A stretch of DNA of 64,000 nucleotides, taken from assembly GCA_965199665.1 (NCBI GenBank), contig OZ241208.1, positions 3,720,001-3,784,000 of the forward strand. The letters run 5' to 3'. The notes below the pieces were generated by a model, which was not told where the DNA came from, made no database searches, and saw only the letters and a list, made by a program, of their open reading frames with translations. Made by a program: the position numbers and the translations under genes. Positions 1 through 8,691 of the stretch are shown here, piece after piece (positions within the stretch are counted from its first letter, which is position 1; each line of letters begins with the position of its first letter). Source of the stretch: JAVVHH01 sp965199665 (GTDB taxonomy: Bacteria > Pseudomonadota > Alphaproteobacteria > Acetobacterales > Acetobacteraceae).

Positions 1-2
1 GC

Positions 3-308
3 GGCCTGCCGCCGGAGCTGCACGTCTCGCGCCGAACGGTGCCGCGATCGCCGGTGCCGGGCGGCAGCGTGACCATCGGCGGCGGGCAGGGCGCGATCAT
101 GCCGCTGCCGACCCCCACCGGCTTCTACCTGCTCGGCCGCACCCCGGTCCGCCTGTTCGACCTGCGCCGACCGGAGCCGGCGCTGCTCCGGGCCGGCGAC
201 CTCATCCGCTTCCGCCCGATCGAGGCCGACGAGTTCGCCGCCATCGGCCGCGCGATCGACGGCGGCGAGGTCGATGCCGGCGTCGTGCTGGAAGCGGAGG
301 CGGCATGA
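3..308 (+). CDS. pxpB: 5-oxoprolinase subunit B, 3' end only
   Basis: This is the C-terminal about 100 residues of a KipI/allophanate-hydrolase-subunit-1 family protein. The open frame runs in from the left edge of the window, so the true start lies outside. The segment around residues 22-50 (GGSVTIGGGQ, then PTPTGFYLLGRTP) is the typical C-terminal beta-structure of the family, in which the Gly-rich turn is followed by GWxLxGRTP-like residues. With PxpA and PxpC it forms the ATP-dependent enzyme that opens 5-oxoproline to glutamate. Its stop overlaps the start of the pxpC homologue (ATGA), which supports the assignment. The pxpA (LamB/YcsF) partner is expected upstream but is not visible. 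Confidence 0.8.
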   Translation, partial: GLPPELHVSRRTVPRSPVPGGSVTIGGGQGAIMPLPTPTGFYLLGRTPVRLFDLRRPEPALLRAGDLIRFRPIEADEFAAIGRAIDGGEVDAGVVLEAEAA

Positions 309-1246
309 GCGCGCCCGCCCTGCTGCACGCCGTGGCGCCCAGCCCGTTCTCCACCGTGCAGGATTTCGGCCGGGTCGGTTGGCGGCGCTATGGCGTGACC
401 GGCGCCGGCGCGATGGACATCGAGAGCCACGCCGTGGCCAACGCCCTGGTCGGCAATGCGGTGGAGGCCGCCACCGTCGAGTTCGCCCATGGCGGCGGCG
501 CCTGGGCCATCTCCGGCGCCCCCGCCCGCATCGCCGTCGCCGGCGGCTCCTTCGCGGCCAGCATCGACGGCCGGCCGATCCCGGTCGGCTCCAGCGCGGT
601 GCTGCAGCCCGGCGCCCAGCTGCAGATCGGCGGCGCGCGCGATGCGGTCTGGGGCTACCTCGCCGTAGCTGGCGGCATCGGCGTGGAGCGCGAGCTCGGC
701 AGCCGGGCGACCTACGTGCGGGCCGGCATGGGCGGCTTCGACGGTCGCAAGCTCGAAGCCGGCGACGCCCTGCCGCTACGCCCGCCGCCCATCGACGGGC
801 CGGAGCGCTGGCTGCATCGCCCGGCCACCCCACCCGACCCGATCCGCGTCGTGCTGGGCCCGCAGGACGATTATTTCACGGCCGAGTCGATCGCATTGTT
901 CCTGTCCAGCCACTACCAGGTCACCTGGCAGGCGGACCGCCAGGGCTACCGCCTCGACGGCCCCGCGCTGACCCACTCGCAAGGCTTCAACATCGCGTCG
1001 GATGCCATTCTGCCGGGCAGCATCCAGGTACCGGGCAACGGGCGCCCCATCGTGCTGCTGCGGGATGCGCAGACCACGGGCGGCTACCCCAAGGTGGCGA
1101 CCGTCGTCAGCGCCGATCTCGGCCGCTTCGCCCAGCTCCGGCCGCTGAGCCGCGTGCGCTTCGCCGCCGTCACGCCGGAGGCCGCGCAGCTGCTGCGGCG
1201 GGAGTTCATCACCCGCGTCCAGGCCACGGGGCTGCACGCGCGGTGA
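305..1246 (+). CDS. pxpC: 5-oxoprolinase subunit C (biotin-dependent carboxyltransferase family)
   Basis: The 313-residue protein has the length and signature of KipA/allophanate hydrolase subunit 2. Residues 17-39 read TVQDFGRVGWRRYGV then GAGAMD, the family's N-terminal signature, followed by NALVGN. The partner PxpB ends inside its start codon (ATGA overlap), so the two are translationally coupled. The expected role is the large subunit of 5-oxoprolinase, which recycles pyroglutamate in the cytosol. A urea-amidolyase-like carboxylase role is less likely because no biotin carboxylase domain is attached. The downstream permease gene starts within its stop codon. Confidence 0.88.
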   Translation: MSAPALLHAVAPSPFSTVQDFGRVGWRRYGVTGAGAMDIESHAVANALVGNAVEAATVEFAHGGGAWAISGAPARIAVAGGSFAASIDGRPIPVGSSAVLQPGAQLQIGGARDAVWGYLAVAGGIGVERELGSRATYVRAGMGGFDGRKLEAGDALPLRPPPIDGPERWLHRPATPPDPIRVVLGPQDDYFTAESIALFLSSHYQVTWQADRQGYRLDGPALTHSQGFNIASDAILPGSIQVPGNGRPIVLLRDAQTTGGYPKVATVVSADLGRFAQLRPLSRVRFAAVTPEAAQLLRREFITRVQATGLHAR

Positions 1247-2064
1247 GCGGCGACCTCGTCGTCCTGCTGCTGACGCTGGCGGGCGCGGGGGCGGTGTCGG
1301 GCTTCCTGGCCGGGCTGTTCGGGGTGGGCGGCGGCGCCATCGTGGTCGCGGCGCTGTTCCAGGCCTTCACCTATGCGGGCGTCGCGGACTCGCTGGCCAT
1401 GCGCATGTCGCTCGGGACCGCCTTCGCCGTCATGGTGCCGACCAGCGCGATGTCGTTCCGCGGCCATCTGCGACGCGGCAGCGCGGACCGGCGGATCGCG
1501 CGGCTCTGGATCGTGCCGGTGGCGGCCGGGGTCGGGCTGGGGAGCCTGCTGGCGACGCATCTGGAGGGCGGCCCGCTCAAGACGATCTTCATCGTCCTGG
1601 TGCTGGCCAATGCGATCAAGCTGCTGTCGGGCTGGCCGGCCTGGCGCATGGCGACCGACGTGCCTTCAGCGGCCGCCGTGCGGATCAGCGGGCTCGTGAT
1701 CGGCTTTCTGTCGTCGCTGATCGGCATCGGCGGCGGCATCTTCGGCAACATGTTCCTCACCGCCTATGGACGCTCGATGCACCAGGCGATCGGGACCACG
1801 GCGAGCCTGGGGGCGATCATCTCGCTGGCCGGGGTGTGCACCTTCGTGCTGCTGGGGTTGGGCTCGCCGGGTTTGCCGCCGGGCTCGCTGGGCTTCGTCT
1901 CGGGCGCCGCATTCTGCATTGTGGCGCCGATCGCGACCGCCCTGGCACCATTGGGCGTGCGGTTGGCGCACCGGTTCACGCGGGAGCAGCTGCGGATCGG
2001 CTTCGGCGTGTTCCTGTTGCTGGTCTGCGCCCGCTTCGGCGTCTCGCTGCTGCCGCACGGCTGA
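1243..2064 (+). CDS. TauE/SafE-family membrane permease (sulfite/organosulfonate exporter-like)
   Basis: I start this 273-residue membrane protein at GTG 1243, which overlaps the pxpC stop (GTGA), because the longer open frame upstream is out of register with pxpC and carries no membrane segments. Two internally related halves each contain a glycine motif (LFGVGGGAIVV near residue 23 and LIGIGGGIFGN near residue 160), the hallmark of the TauE/SafE fold with about eight helices. Family members move sulfite, sulfoacetate or other small anions across the inner membrane. Co-translation with the oxoprolinase genes is unusual and could mean that the substrate is pyroglutamate-related, but that is only an inference. 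Confidence 0.82.
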   Translation: MSGDLVVLLLTLAGAGAVSGFLAGLFGVGGGAIVVAALFQAFTYAGVADSLAMRMSLGTAFAVMVPTSAMSFRGHLRRGSADRRIARLWIVPVAAGVGLGSLLATHLEGGPLKTIFIVLVLANAIKLLSGWPAWRMATDVPSAAAVRISGLVIGFLSSLIGIGGGIFGNMFLTAYGRSMHQAIGTTASLGAIISLAGVCTFVLLGLGSPGLPPGSLGFVSGAAFCIVAPIATALAPLGVRLAHRFTREQLRIGFGVFLLLVCARFGVSLLPHG

Positions 2065-2140
2065 GGAAAAGCGGCCACTCTTAATCCGGAATTAAGGTCG
2101 TGGTGGCTCCATGGCGGGGCTGCAGCCCGGATCCGCCGCC

Positions 2141-2605
2141 ATGACCCGCCCTTCGCCCCCTCCTATCGACCGGCTCGTGCTCCAACTGGGCGTGATCCGT
2201 CATCTGGCGCGCGACGGGCTGGGCAGCCCGGCCCGGCGGCTATGCGGCGTCCTGTTCCTCGACCATCTGCTGCCGATCGTGCGCGAGCCCGACCTGCTGC
2301 GCGGCTTCGTGGAATGCCTGCTGCTGCTGGAAATGACGGCGCTGCTGCCGCGGCTGGTCCGCGCCGCTTTCGGGGTCGACCTGGACATGACGCGGCTGGG
2401 TGGGCCCGCATCGCGGCACTGGACGCTGTCGTTCAGCAACGGCATCGCCCTCCTGGTGCCGGCCGCCGAATCGTTGCGGCAAGCGGGACCGGAGCTGGCG
2501 GCGGCGTGGGCCGCGCGCGTGGTCGCGGTCGCGGCCGCCGAGGCGCCGCCCGAGGCCGAGTCCGTCGCCCGCCGCGCCCGCAGCCGCGTGCTGACGGTCG
2601 TCTAG
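2141..2605 (+). CDS. Hypothetical protein, about 154 aa
   Basis: I do not recognise this protein. An upstream ATG at 2111 is possible, but ATG 2141 begins the better-looking N-terminus. The middle part contains aliphatic helices (VLFLDHLLPIV, FVECLLLLEMTALLPRLV) followed by a more polar stretch and an Ala-rich C-terminal helix. No signal peptide or catalytic motif is evident. It stands alone between the permease and an MFS carrier on the same strand. Codon composition is like its neighbours, with GC-rich third positions, which supports a real gene. Function is unknown. Confidence 0.5.
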   Translation: MTRPSPPPIDRLVLQLGVIRHLARDGLGSPARRLCGVLFLDHLLPIVREPDLLRGFVECLLLLEMTALLPRLVRAAFGVDLDMTRLGGPASRHWTLSFSNGIALLVPAAESLRQAGPELAAAWAARVVAVAAAEAPPEAESVARRARSRVLTVV

Positions 2606-2701
2606 CCGCCGATGCCGCCGCGATGACGTGACAGCGACCCTTCCGCGCGCCAAGCTCGCCCGATGAATGGCGGCCGAATCGGCAGCGTGGGGAGGGATGC
2701 G

Positions 2702-3949
2702 ATGCAGAACCGGCGGCAGCGCATCTACGTCCTCATGTTCCTGCTGGCGGCGATCAACTACCTCGACCGCTCCGCGCTCTCGATCGCCGCGGGGCCGCTG
2801 TCACGGGAGTTCGAGCTCGACCCGGTGCAGCTCGGTTACCTGTTCTCCTCCTTTCTATGGCTCTACGTCGTGTGCCTCGTGCCCATGGGCTGGATCGTCG
2901 ACCGCTTCGGCGCCCGGATCGTCAACGCCGTCGGCATCACGGTCTGGTCCGGCGCCACCGTGCTGACCGGGCTGGCGGGCTCGCTCGGCACGCTGATCGC
3001 CACCCGCGTGCTGATGGGCATGGGCGAAGCGACCACGTATCCCGCCGCGGGCCGGGTCGTGCGCGAATGGGTGCCGATCCGCGAGCGCGCCTTGTTCACC
3101 ACCGCCTTCAACAGCGGCTCGTATTTCGGCCCGGCCATCGGCAACCTGACCCTGGCGACGCTGATCGGGGCCGCCGGGTGGCGGATGGCCTTCTACGTCT
3201 GCGGGGCAATCGGCTTCGTCTGGCTGGCCGCCTGGCTGACCTGGTATCGCAAGCCGGCGGAAGCACCCTGGCTCGGCACGGCGGAACGGACCATGCTGGT
3301 GGAGCAGACCCGGGCGGACGTGACGGACACCGCGCCGCCCGCCGGGTTGTGGCGCCTGCTGCGCTCGCCGTCGATGATCGGCGTCATGATCACGCAGGGC
3401 TGCGGCGTTTACACGCAATACCTGTTCCTGACCTGGCTACCGGCGTACCTGCAGGCCGAACGCGGCATCACGATCGCCAAGAGCGGCTGGCTGACCTCCT
3501 TGCCCTATTTCGGCGCGGTGGTGCTGACCGTGCTGCTGGGGCGGTTGAGCGATTCCCGCCTGTCGCCGGCGGCGGTGGCAGCGGGCGGGCGGCGGCGCAT
3601 GGTGGCCGCGATGATGCTGGTGGCTGCCGTGATCCTGTTCGCGCCGCTGGTGACCGACGTGTATGCCGTGCTGTTGCTGATCACGGTCGCGCTCAGCGGG
3701 GTCGCCACCACCATCGGGCTCAACATCGCGCTGCTGAGCGACCTGCTGCGCAGCGCCGGCGATGCGGGGCGGGCGACCGGGCTGCTGATCCTCGGCGGCA
3801 ACGTCTTCGGGATCCTGGCCCCGATCGTCACCGGCTACGTCGTGCAGGCGACCGGCAGCTACGACATGGCCTTCGTCGTCGCGGGCGCCCTGCTGCTCAT
3901 CGGCGCCGCTTCCGCCCTGTTGCTGACCCGCCGGCCGATCGGCGACTGA
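2702..3949 (+). CDS. MFS transporter, anion:cation symporter (ACS/hexuronate-like) family
   Basis: The protein is an about 415-residue, 12-helix major facilitator. Near the N-terminus NYLDRSALSIAAG matches the N-Y-x-D-R motif of the ACS family (galactonate, hexuronate, 4-hydroxyphenylacetate carriers), and the helix 4/5 region has GMGEATTYPAAGRVVREW with RERA as the cytoplasmic loop signature. I prefer ATG 2702 to ATG 2663 because GGAGGG at 2691-2696 sits five bases before it. It is followed after 8 bp by an SMP-30 lactonase gene, suggesting uptake plus hydrolysis of a sugar acid or lactone. The precise substrate cannot be read from the sequence. Confidence 0.85.
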   Translation: MQNRRQRIYVLMFLLAAINYLDRSALSIAAGPLSREFELDPVQLGYLFSSFLWLYVVCLVPMGWIVDRFGARIVNAVGITVWSGATVLTGLAGSLGTLIATRVLMGMGEATTYPAAGRVVREWVPIRERALFTTAFNSGSYFGPAIGNLTLATLIGAAGWRMAFYVCGAIGFVWLAAWLTWYRKPAEAPWLGTAERTMLVEQTRADVTDTAPPAGLWRLLRSPSMIGVMITQGCGVYTQYLFLTWLPAYLQAERGITIAKSGWLTSLPYFGAVVLTVLLGRLSDSRLSPAAVAAGGRRRMVAAMMLVAAVILFAPLVTDVYAVLLLITVALSGVATTIGLNIALLSDLLRSAGDAGRATGLLILGGNVFGILAPIVTGYVVQATGSYDMAFVVAGALLLIGAASALLLTRRPIGD

Positions 3950-3957
3950 GAGGCCCC

Positions 3958-4878
3958 ATGTTCTTCCATCCACCGCGCGACGTGCCCACCACCGTATTCG
4001 CGCGCCTGCCGGACGAGTTGCGCCGCGACAATGCCGATAACGAGTGGGTCCGCGCCCAGCCGGCAGGCGGACCCACCGACTCGCTGCTGGAAGGCCCGTC
4101 CTTCGACCGGGCGGGCAACCTCTGGTGCGTGGACCTGCCTAACGGCCGCATCTACCGGATCGCGCCCGACGGCGCCTTCACCGTGGTCGCGGAGTACGAT
4201 GGCTGGCCGAACGGGCTGAAGTTCCACCGCGACGGCCGGGTGTTCATCGCGGACTACAAGAACGGCATCATGCTGCTCGACCCCGCCACCGGCGCCGTCA
4301 CGCCCTACCTGGTCCGCGCCAACCTCGAGCGGTTCAAGGCGGTCAACGACCTCCATTTCGCCCTGAACGGCGACCTCTATTTCACCGACCAGGGACAGAC
4401 CGGGCTGCACGACCCGACCGGGCGGCTGTTCCGGGTCAGCGCGGCAGGCCGGGTCGAGTGCCTGCTGGACAACGTGCCGAGCCCGAATGGCCTGGTGATG
4501 AACCTGGCCGAGACCATGGTCTATCTCGCGGTCACCCGCGGCAACTGCGTCTGGCGCGTGCCGCTGCGGCCCGATGGCGGGGTCGCCAAGGTCGGCGTGT
4601 TCGTGCAGCTCTCCGGCGGGTGGGGCGGCCCGGACGGCCTGGCGATGGACAACGAGGGCCGCCTGGCGATCGCCCATGTCGGCATGGGCTGCGTCTGGGT
4701 CGTCGATCGGCTCGGCGAGCCCGTCTATCGCGTCCGCAGCTGCGCCGGCCTGCACACGACCAACGCCGCTTTCGGGGGGCCGGACGGCCGCTCGCTGTTT
4801 ATCACGGAGTCCGGCACCGGCAGCATCCTGCGCGCCGAGCTCGACGTCCCCGGCAAGCCGATGTTCGGGCCGGAATAG
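3958..4878 (+). CDS. SMP-30/gluconolactonase family lactonase
   Basis: The 306-residue protein is a six-bladed beta-propeller of the SMP-30/gluconolaconase/LRE-like family. Visible marks are the first metal-ligand glutamate in LEGPSFD (Glu45), repeated F/L-x-D-G-R and D-L-Y-F-T-D blades, the asparagine in SPNGLVMN and the aspartate in GGPDGLAMD. Enzymes of this type hydrolyse sugar or aromatic lactones with a divalent metal. The gene begins 9 bp after the stop of the MFS carrier and is probably co-transcribed with it. There is no signal peptide, so it is cytosolic. The substrate is unknown. Confidence 0.85.
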   Translation: MFFHPPRDVPTTVFARLPDELRRDNADNEWVRAQPAGGPTDSLLEGPSFDRAGNLWCVDLPNGRIYRIAPDGAFTVVAEYDGWPNGLKFHRDGRVFIADYKNGIMLLDPATGAVTPYLVRANLERFKAVNDLHFALNGDLYFTDQGQTGLHDPTGRLFRVSAAGRVECLLDNVPSPNGLVMNLAETMVYLAVTRGNCVWRVPLRPDGGVAKVGVFVQLSGGWGGPDGLAMDNEGRLAIAHVGMGCVWVVDRLGEPVYRVRSCAGLHTTNAAFGGPDGRSLFITESGTGSILRAELDVPGKPMFGPE

Positions 4879-4880
4879 GG

Positions 4881-5198
4881 CTACTCGAACACCAGCGCCC
4901 CGGCGCGCTTGAACTCGACTTCCACGAACGCCATCGGCTCGGCCGACCCGTTCATCACGTCGTGCGCCACGCCGGCCGGCCGGTGATAGGCGGCGCCCTT
5001 GGCGAGCCGGGTCTCCGCCACGGTTTGCCCGTCATCGACCCGCATGACCGCATCGGTCAGCATCACCACGACGTAGGGCAACCCATGGGTGTGCTGGCCG
5101 GTGACCGCGCCCGGCTCGAAATCCCACCGCGTGATGCGGACGTCCCGGTCATCCTGCTGCACGGTGGGGCGAGCGGGGATGGTGCATTGGAACGGCAT
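4881..5198 (-). CDS. Small cupin-domain protein
   Basis: The 105-residue single-domain cupin carries the first metal motif as HTHGLPYVVV and the second half as KGAAYHRPAGVAHDV, with the usual histidines. I start it at ATG 5198, preceded on the minus strand by GAGGAG around 5203-5210. It converges with the SMP-30 gene, with only two bases between the stop codons, and is divergent from the intradiol dioxygenase gene, so the short spacer at 5199-5356 probably holds promoters for both. Small cupins can be metal-dependent isomerases, decarboxylases or ligand sensors. A link to aromatic degradation is plausible but unproven. Confidence 0.75.
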   Translation of the reverse strand: MPFQCTIPARPTVQQDDRDVRITRWDFEPGAVTGQHTHGLPYVVVMLTDAVMRVDDGQTVAETRLAKGAAYHRPAGVAHDVMNGSAEPMAFVEVEFKRAGALVFE

Positions 5199-5356
5199 CG
5201 GCGGAGCTCCTCGTCGGTGATCCCAGCGATCATCGGCGCCGGAGCATCGAGCCAACGCGCTCGTTGCGCAATCTGGACAAGACGGGCGCGCGCCCGCATC
5301 GTGCCGCCCTCACCGGACGAAGACGCCGGCCGCACCGCAATTTCGGAGGAAGCCAG

Positions 5357-6265
5357 GTGCCCGAAGACCTGAACGAGACCACCGTCACCGAGGCCGTGCT
5401 GCAGCAGATGGCCGACACGCCGGACCCGCGCCTGCGCGAGATCATGGCGGCCGCGGTCAAGCACCTGCACGCCTTCGCCCGCGAGGTTTCGCTCAAGCCG
5501 GAGGAATGGCTGTACGGCATCAAATTCCTCACGGAGGTCGGCCAGGCCTGCACGCCGTTCCGCCAGGAGTTCATCCTCCTCTCCGACACGCTCGGCCTGT
5601 CGCGCATGGTCAACATCCTGCATGACGGGCGCGCGGAGACGGTGGGCACGGAAACCAGCCTGCTGGGCCCGTTCTACCGCAACGATTCGCCCACCCTGCC
5701 CCTCGGGGGCTGCATCGCCCGGGAGCCCGGCGGCGAGGAGATCGGCCTGTTCGGCACCGTCCGCGACGAAGCGGGCGCGCCCGTGCCGGACGCCGTCGTC
5801 GAGGTCTGGCAGACCGACCCGGACGGTGCCTACGACCTGCAAGCGCTCGACCCCTCGCGGATGGACTGGCGGGCGCAGTTCCGCACGGACGCGCAGGGCC
5901 GGTACTGGTTCCGCGCGACCCCGCCGCTCGGCTACTCCATCCCGCTTGATGGTCCCGTCGGTCGCATGATCACCGCCCAGCAACGGCACGGGTGCCGCCC
6001 GGCCCACACCCACTTCCTGATCGGCGCGCCGGGCTTCCGCGAGCTGGTGACGGCGATCTACTACGGTGACGACCAGTATATCGACACGGACACCGTGTTC
6101 GGCGTGTCGCAATCCCTCATCGTCGACCCGGCGGTGGACGTGCCGGGTTCGCCCTTCCCCGGCCTGCGGTCGATCCGGTTCAACTTCACCCTGGCGCGCG
6201 CGGTGGCCGGCGACGAGAACAGCCGGGTGGGCGCCGATCCGTCCAGCCTCGTCGCCGCCGAGTAG
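5357..6265 (+). CDS. Intradiol ring-cleavage dioxygenase (hydroxyquinol/catechol 1,2-dioxygenase type)
   Basis: The 302-residue protein cleaves an ortho-dihydroxylated aromatic ring between the hydroxyls using non-haem Fe(III). All four iron ligands can be placed: Tyr159 in DPDGAYDLQ, Tyr193 in GYSIP, and His217 and His219 in CRPAHTH. The N-terminal helical linker domain (residues 1-100) that forms the dimer and lipid channel is present. AYDLQ resembles the YDVQ of hydroxyquinol 1,2-dioxygenases more than catechol enzymes, so hydroxyquinol is the better guess. The start is GTG 5357 with GGAGGA at 5345-5350. No maleylacetate reductase or regulator is adjacent, and a binding-protein gene follows after 8 bp. 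Confidence 0.9.
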   Translation: MPEDLNETTVTEAVLQQMADTPDPRLREIMAAAVKHLHAFAREVSLKPEEWLYGIKFLTEVGQACTPFRQEFILLSDTLGLSRMVNILHDGRAETVGTETSLLGPFYRNDSPTLPLGGCIAREPGGEEIGLFGTVRDEAGAPVPDAVVEVWQTDPDGAYDLQALDPSRMDWRAQFRTDAQGRYWFRATPPLGYSIPLDGPVGRMITAQQRHGCRPAHTHFLIGAPGFRELVTAIYYGDDQYIDTDTVFGVSQSLIVDPAVDVPGSPFPGLRSIRFNFTLARAVAGDENSRVGADPSSLVAAE

Positions 6266-6273
6266 CGCCCCCG

Positions 6274-7467
6274 ATGCGCGCCTGCCTGCTCGCCTGCCTA
6301 CTCCTGTCCACGCCCGCCGCCGCGCAGGTCGGCCCCGTGCGCATCGGCGTCATCACCGACATGAACGGCAGCCTGTCGGCGCAGACGGGCGCGGGCGCCG
6401 TGCTGGCCGTGCAGATGGCGGCGGAGGACTGCGTGGCGGCCGAGTGCAAGGGCATGACGGTCGAGGTCCTCTCCGCCGACCACCAGAACAAGGCCGACGT
6501 CGCGGTCGGCATCGTCCGCGACTGGTGGGACAACAAGGGCGTCACCGCGGTCGCCGACATCGTGCAGGCCACCGTCCAGATCGCCGTGCAGCACGAGGCG
6601 GCGGCGCGCAACAAGGTGGCGCTGTTCTCCGGCGGCACCGCGCGGCTCACCAGCGAGGACTGCGCCCCCGCCACCTCCGTGATGTGGATGTGGGACACCT
6701 ATGGCCAGGCCGTCGGCATCGTGCGCCCGCTCGCCAAGCCCGGCCAGAAATGGTTCTTCATCACCGCCGACTACGTGTTCGGCAAGTCGCTCCAGGCGGA
6801 CGCGACCGCGCTGCTGGAGAAAGCCGGCGCCACTGTCGTCGGCGCCGTCAGCCACCCGTTCAACTTCTCCGGCGATTTCTCGCCCTTCCTGCTGCAGGCG
6901 CAGGCCTCCGGCGCGGACGTGATCGCGCTCGGCAACACCGGCACGGACCTCATCACCTCCGTCAAGCAAGCCCGCGAGTTCGGCATCGGCACCGGGTCGC
7001 AGCAGCTCGTTTCGTTCGTACTGACGGTGCCGGACATCGCTGCCCTCGGCCTCGAGACGGCGCAGGGCATCCTGGTCAACGAGGCGTCCTATTGGAACCT
7101 GGACGACCGCACCCGCGCCTGGGCCCGCCGCTTTGCCGCCCGCAATAGCGGCCGCATGCCGTCCAACATCCAGGCCGGCGACTACTCGGCGGCCCGCGCA
7201 TACCTCCGCGCCGTGGCCGCCGCCGGCAGCACGGAGACGGCGGCCGTGATCGCCAAGCTGCACGAGATGCCGGTCGACGACCTGCTCACCCGCAACGGCA
7301 CGCTTCGGCCCGACGGCCGCATGGTGCACGACACCTACCTGTTCCGGGTCAAGAGCCCGGCGCAATCGCGTGAGCCCTACGACGTGTATGATCTCGTCGC
7401 GACCATCCCCGCCGCCGACGCCTTCCGGCCCCTGGCCGAGGGCAAGTGCGCCGCCCTCAAGAAATGA
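6274..7467 (+). CDS. ABC transporter periplasmic substrate-binding protein (branched-chain amino acid/aromatic type)
   Basis: The 397-residue protein opens with a short signal peptide (MRACLLACLLLSTPAAAQ) and then VRIGVITDMNGSLSAQTGAG, the typical start of type I periplasmic binding proteins of the LivJ/Peripla_BP_6 family. Family members bind branched-chain amino acids, amides or aromatic acids and deliver them to Liv-type permeases. No permease or ATPase gene lies nearby, so it is an orphan here. Its location just after an intradiol dioxygenase gene and before a MetE-like methyltransferase suggests an aromatic or methoxylated ligand, which is inference. Its stop overlaps the next start codon (ATGA). 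Confidence 0.85.
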   Translation: MRACLLACLLLSTPAAAQVGPVRIGVITDMNGSLSAQTGAGAVLAVQMAAEDCVAAECKGMTVEVLSADHQNKADVAVGIVRDWWDNKGVTAVADIVQATVQIAVQHEAAARNKVALFSGGTARLTSEDCAPATSVMWMWDTYGQAVGIVRPLAKPGQKWFFITADYVFGKSLQADATALLEKAGATVVGAVSHPFNFSGDFSPFLLQAQASGADVIALGNTGTDLITSVKQAREFGIGTGSQQLVSFVLTVPDIAALGLETAQGILVNEASYWNLDDRTRAWARRFAARNSGRMPSNIQAGDYSAARAYLRAVAAAGSTETAAVIAKLHEMPVDDLLTRNGTLRPDGRMVHDTYLFRVKSPAQSREPYDVYDLVATIPAADAFRPLAEGKCAALKK

Positions 7468-8540
7468 GTTCCGCCATGAAGACCTTGCCCCTGCTGCCCA
7501 CCACCGTGGTCGGCAGCTACCCGCAGCCGGACTGGCTGGTCGACCGCGCCGTGCTCACCGGTCGCCTGCCGCCCCGGGTCCGCGCCAAGGAGATCTGGCG
7601 CGTGCCGGAGCCTATGCTGGAAGGCGCGCAGGACGACGCCACCCTGATCGCGATCCGCGACATGGAGCGCGCCGGGATCGACATCGTGACGGATGGCGAG
7701 GCCCGCCGGGAAAGCTACTCCAACCGGTTCGCCCTCGCCCTGGACGGCGTCGACCTCGACAACCCGGCCGAGGTGATCGGCCGCACCGGCGCGCTCACGG
7801 CCGTGCCGCGCGTCACCGGCCCGATCAAGCGCCGCGGCCCCGTCGAGGCCCGCGACGCCGCCTTTCTCCATGCCAATACGGACCGGGTCACCAAGATCAC
7901 CCTGCCCGGCCCGTTCACCATGTCGCGCCAGGCCAAGGACGAGTACTACGACGACCCCGAGGCCATGGCCATGGCCTACGCCGAGGCCGTCAACGAGGAA
8001 GCCCGCGACCTCAAGCGCGCCGGCGTCGACATCATTCAGCTCGACGAGCCCTGGATGGAACAGTTCCCCGAACAGGGCCGGCAATACGGGCTCAAGGCGC
8101 TCAACCGGGCGCTGGAGGGGATCGAGGGCACCACGATCGTCCATGTCTGCTTCGGCTACGCCCACGTCGTGCCGGACAAGCCGCACGCCTACGCCATTCT
8201 GCCGGACCTCGCCGGCTGTACCGCCGACCAGATCTCCATCGAGGCCGCGCAGCCGAACCTCGACCTCGCCGTGTTGCGCGAGCTCGGCGGCAAGACGATC
8301 CTGCTGGGTGTGCTGAATCTGGGCAGTCCGGAGGTCGAGACGGCCGAAACGGTCGCCGCCCGCATTCGTCGCGGCCTGGCGCACGTGCCGGCCGAGCGGA
8401 TCGTGCCGGCCCCCGATTGCGGCATGAAATACCTCCCCCGCGATCGCGCCTTCGGCAAGCTGCAGGCGCTCGTGGCTGGCGCGGCGATCGTGCGGCGCGA
8501 GCTCACGGGCGCGCCGTCCCACGCCGCCCGAAGCGCATGA
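7464..8540 (+). CDS. MetE C-terminal-type cobalamin-independent methyltransferase
   Basis: At 358 residues this is the single catalytic barrel of MetE without the N-terminal half. The zinc site can be read as His227 and Cys229 (IVHVCF), Glu260 (SIEAA) and Cys319 (PDCGMKY). The entry strand is TTVVGSYPQP and the folate/substrate loop contains LDEPW. Short proteins of this group include core methionine synthases and enzymes that transfer methyl or alkyl groups to other thiols. It starts at ATG 7464, overlapping the binding-protein stop. Placement after aromatic catabolic genes makes demethylation or thiol transfer as likely as methionine synthesis. Confidence 0.82.
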   Translation: MSSAMKTLPLLPTTVVGSYPQPDWLVDRAVLTGRLPPRVRAKEIWRVPEPMLEGAQDDATLIAIRDMERAGIDIVTDGEARRESYSNRFALALDGVDLDNPAEVIGRTGALTAVPRVTGPIKRRGPVEARDAAFLHANTDRVTKITLPGPFTMSRQAKDEYYDDPEAMAMAYAEAVNEEARDLKRAGVDIIQLDEPWMEQFPEQGRQYGLKALNRALEGIEGTTIVHVCFGYAHVVPDKPHAYAILPDLAGCTADQISIEAAQPNLDLAVLRELGGKTILLGVLNLGSPEVETAETVAARIRRGLAHVPAERIVPAPDCGMKYLPRDRAFGKLQALVAGAAIVRRELTGAPSHAARSA

Positions 8541-8691
8541 GCGCCGCCCTCCGCAACAGCGTCCGCACCGAGCGCCTGGTGGAGGCCCGCCGCTGCAACG
8601 CGCGCTCCGACGCCCCCGCTCGCGCTCCGCTCCTGCGCGGGCCCCGTTTCGCCTAGGCATTAACCCCAGAGGCACTAGGCTCGGGACGGGT

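Noticed and set aside
7300..7480. Looked for a SAM or cobalamin riboswitch ahead of the MetE-like gene
   Set aside because: The gene overlaps the preceding coding sequence; no leader exists and no conserved riboswitch core was seen.
8537..8656. 39-codon frame overlapping the MetE-like stop by ATGA
   Set aside because: No family resemblance, strongly Arg-rich, and no ribosome-binding site; overlap alone is weak evidence at this GC content.
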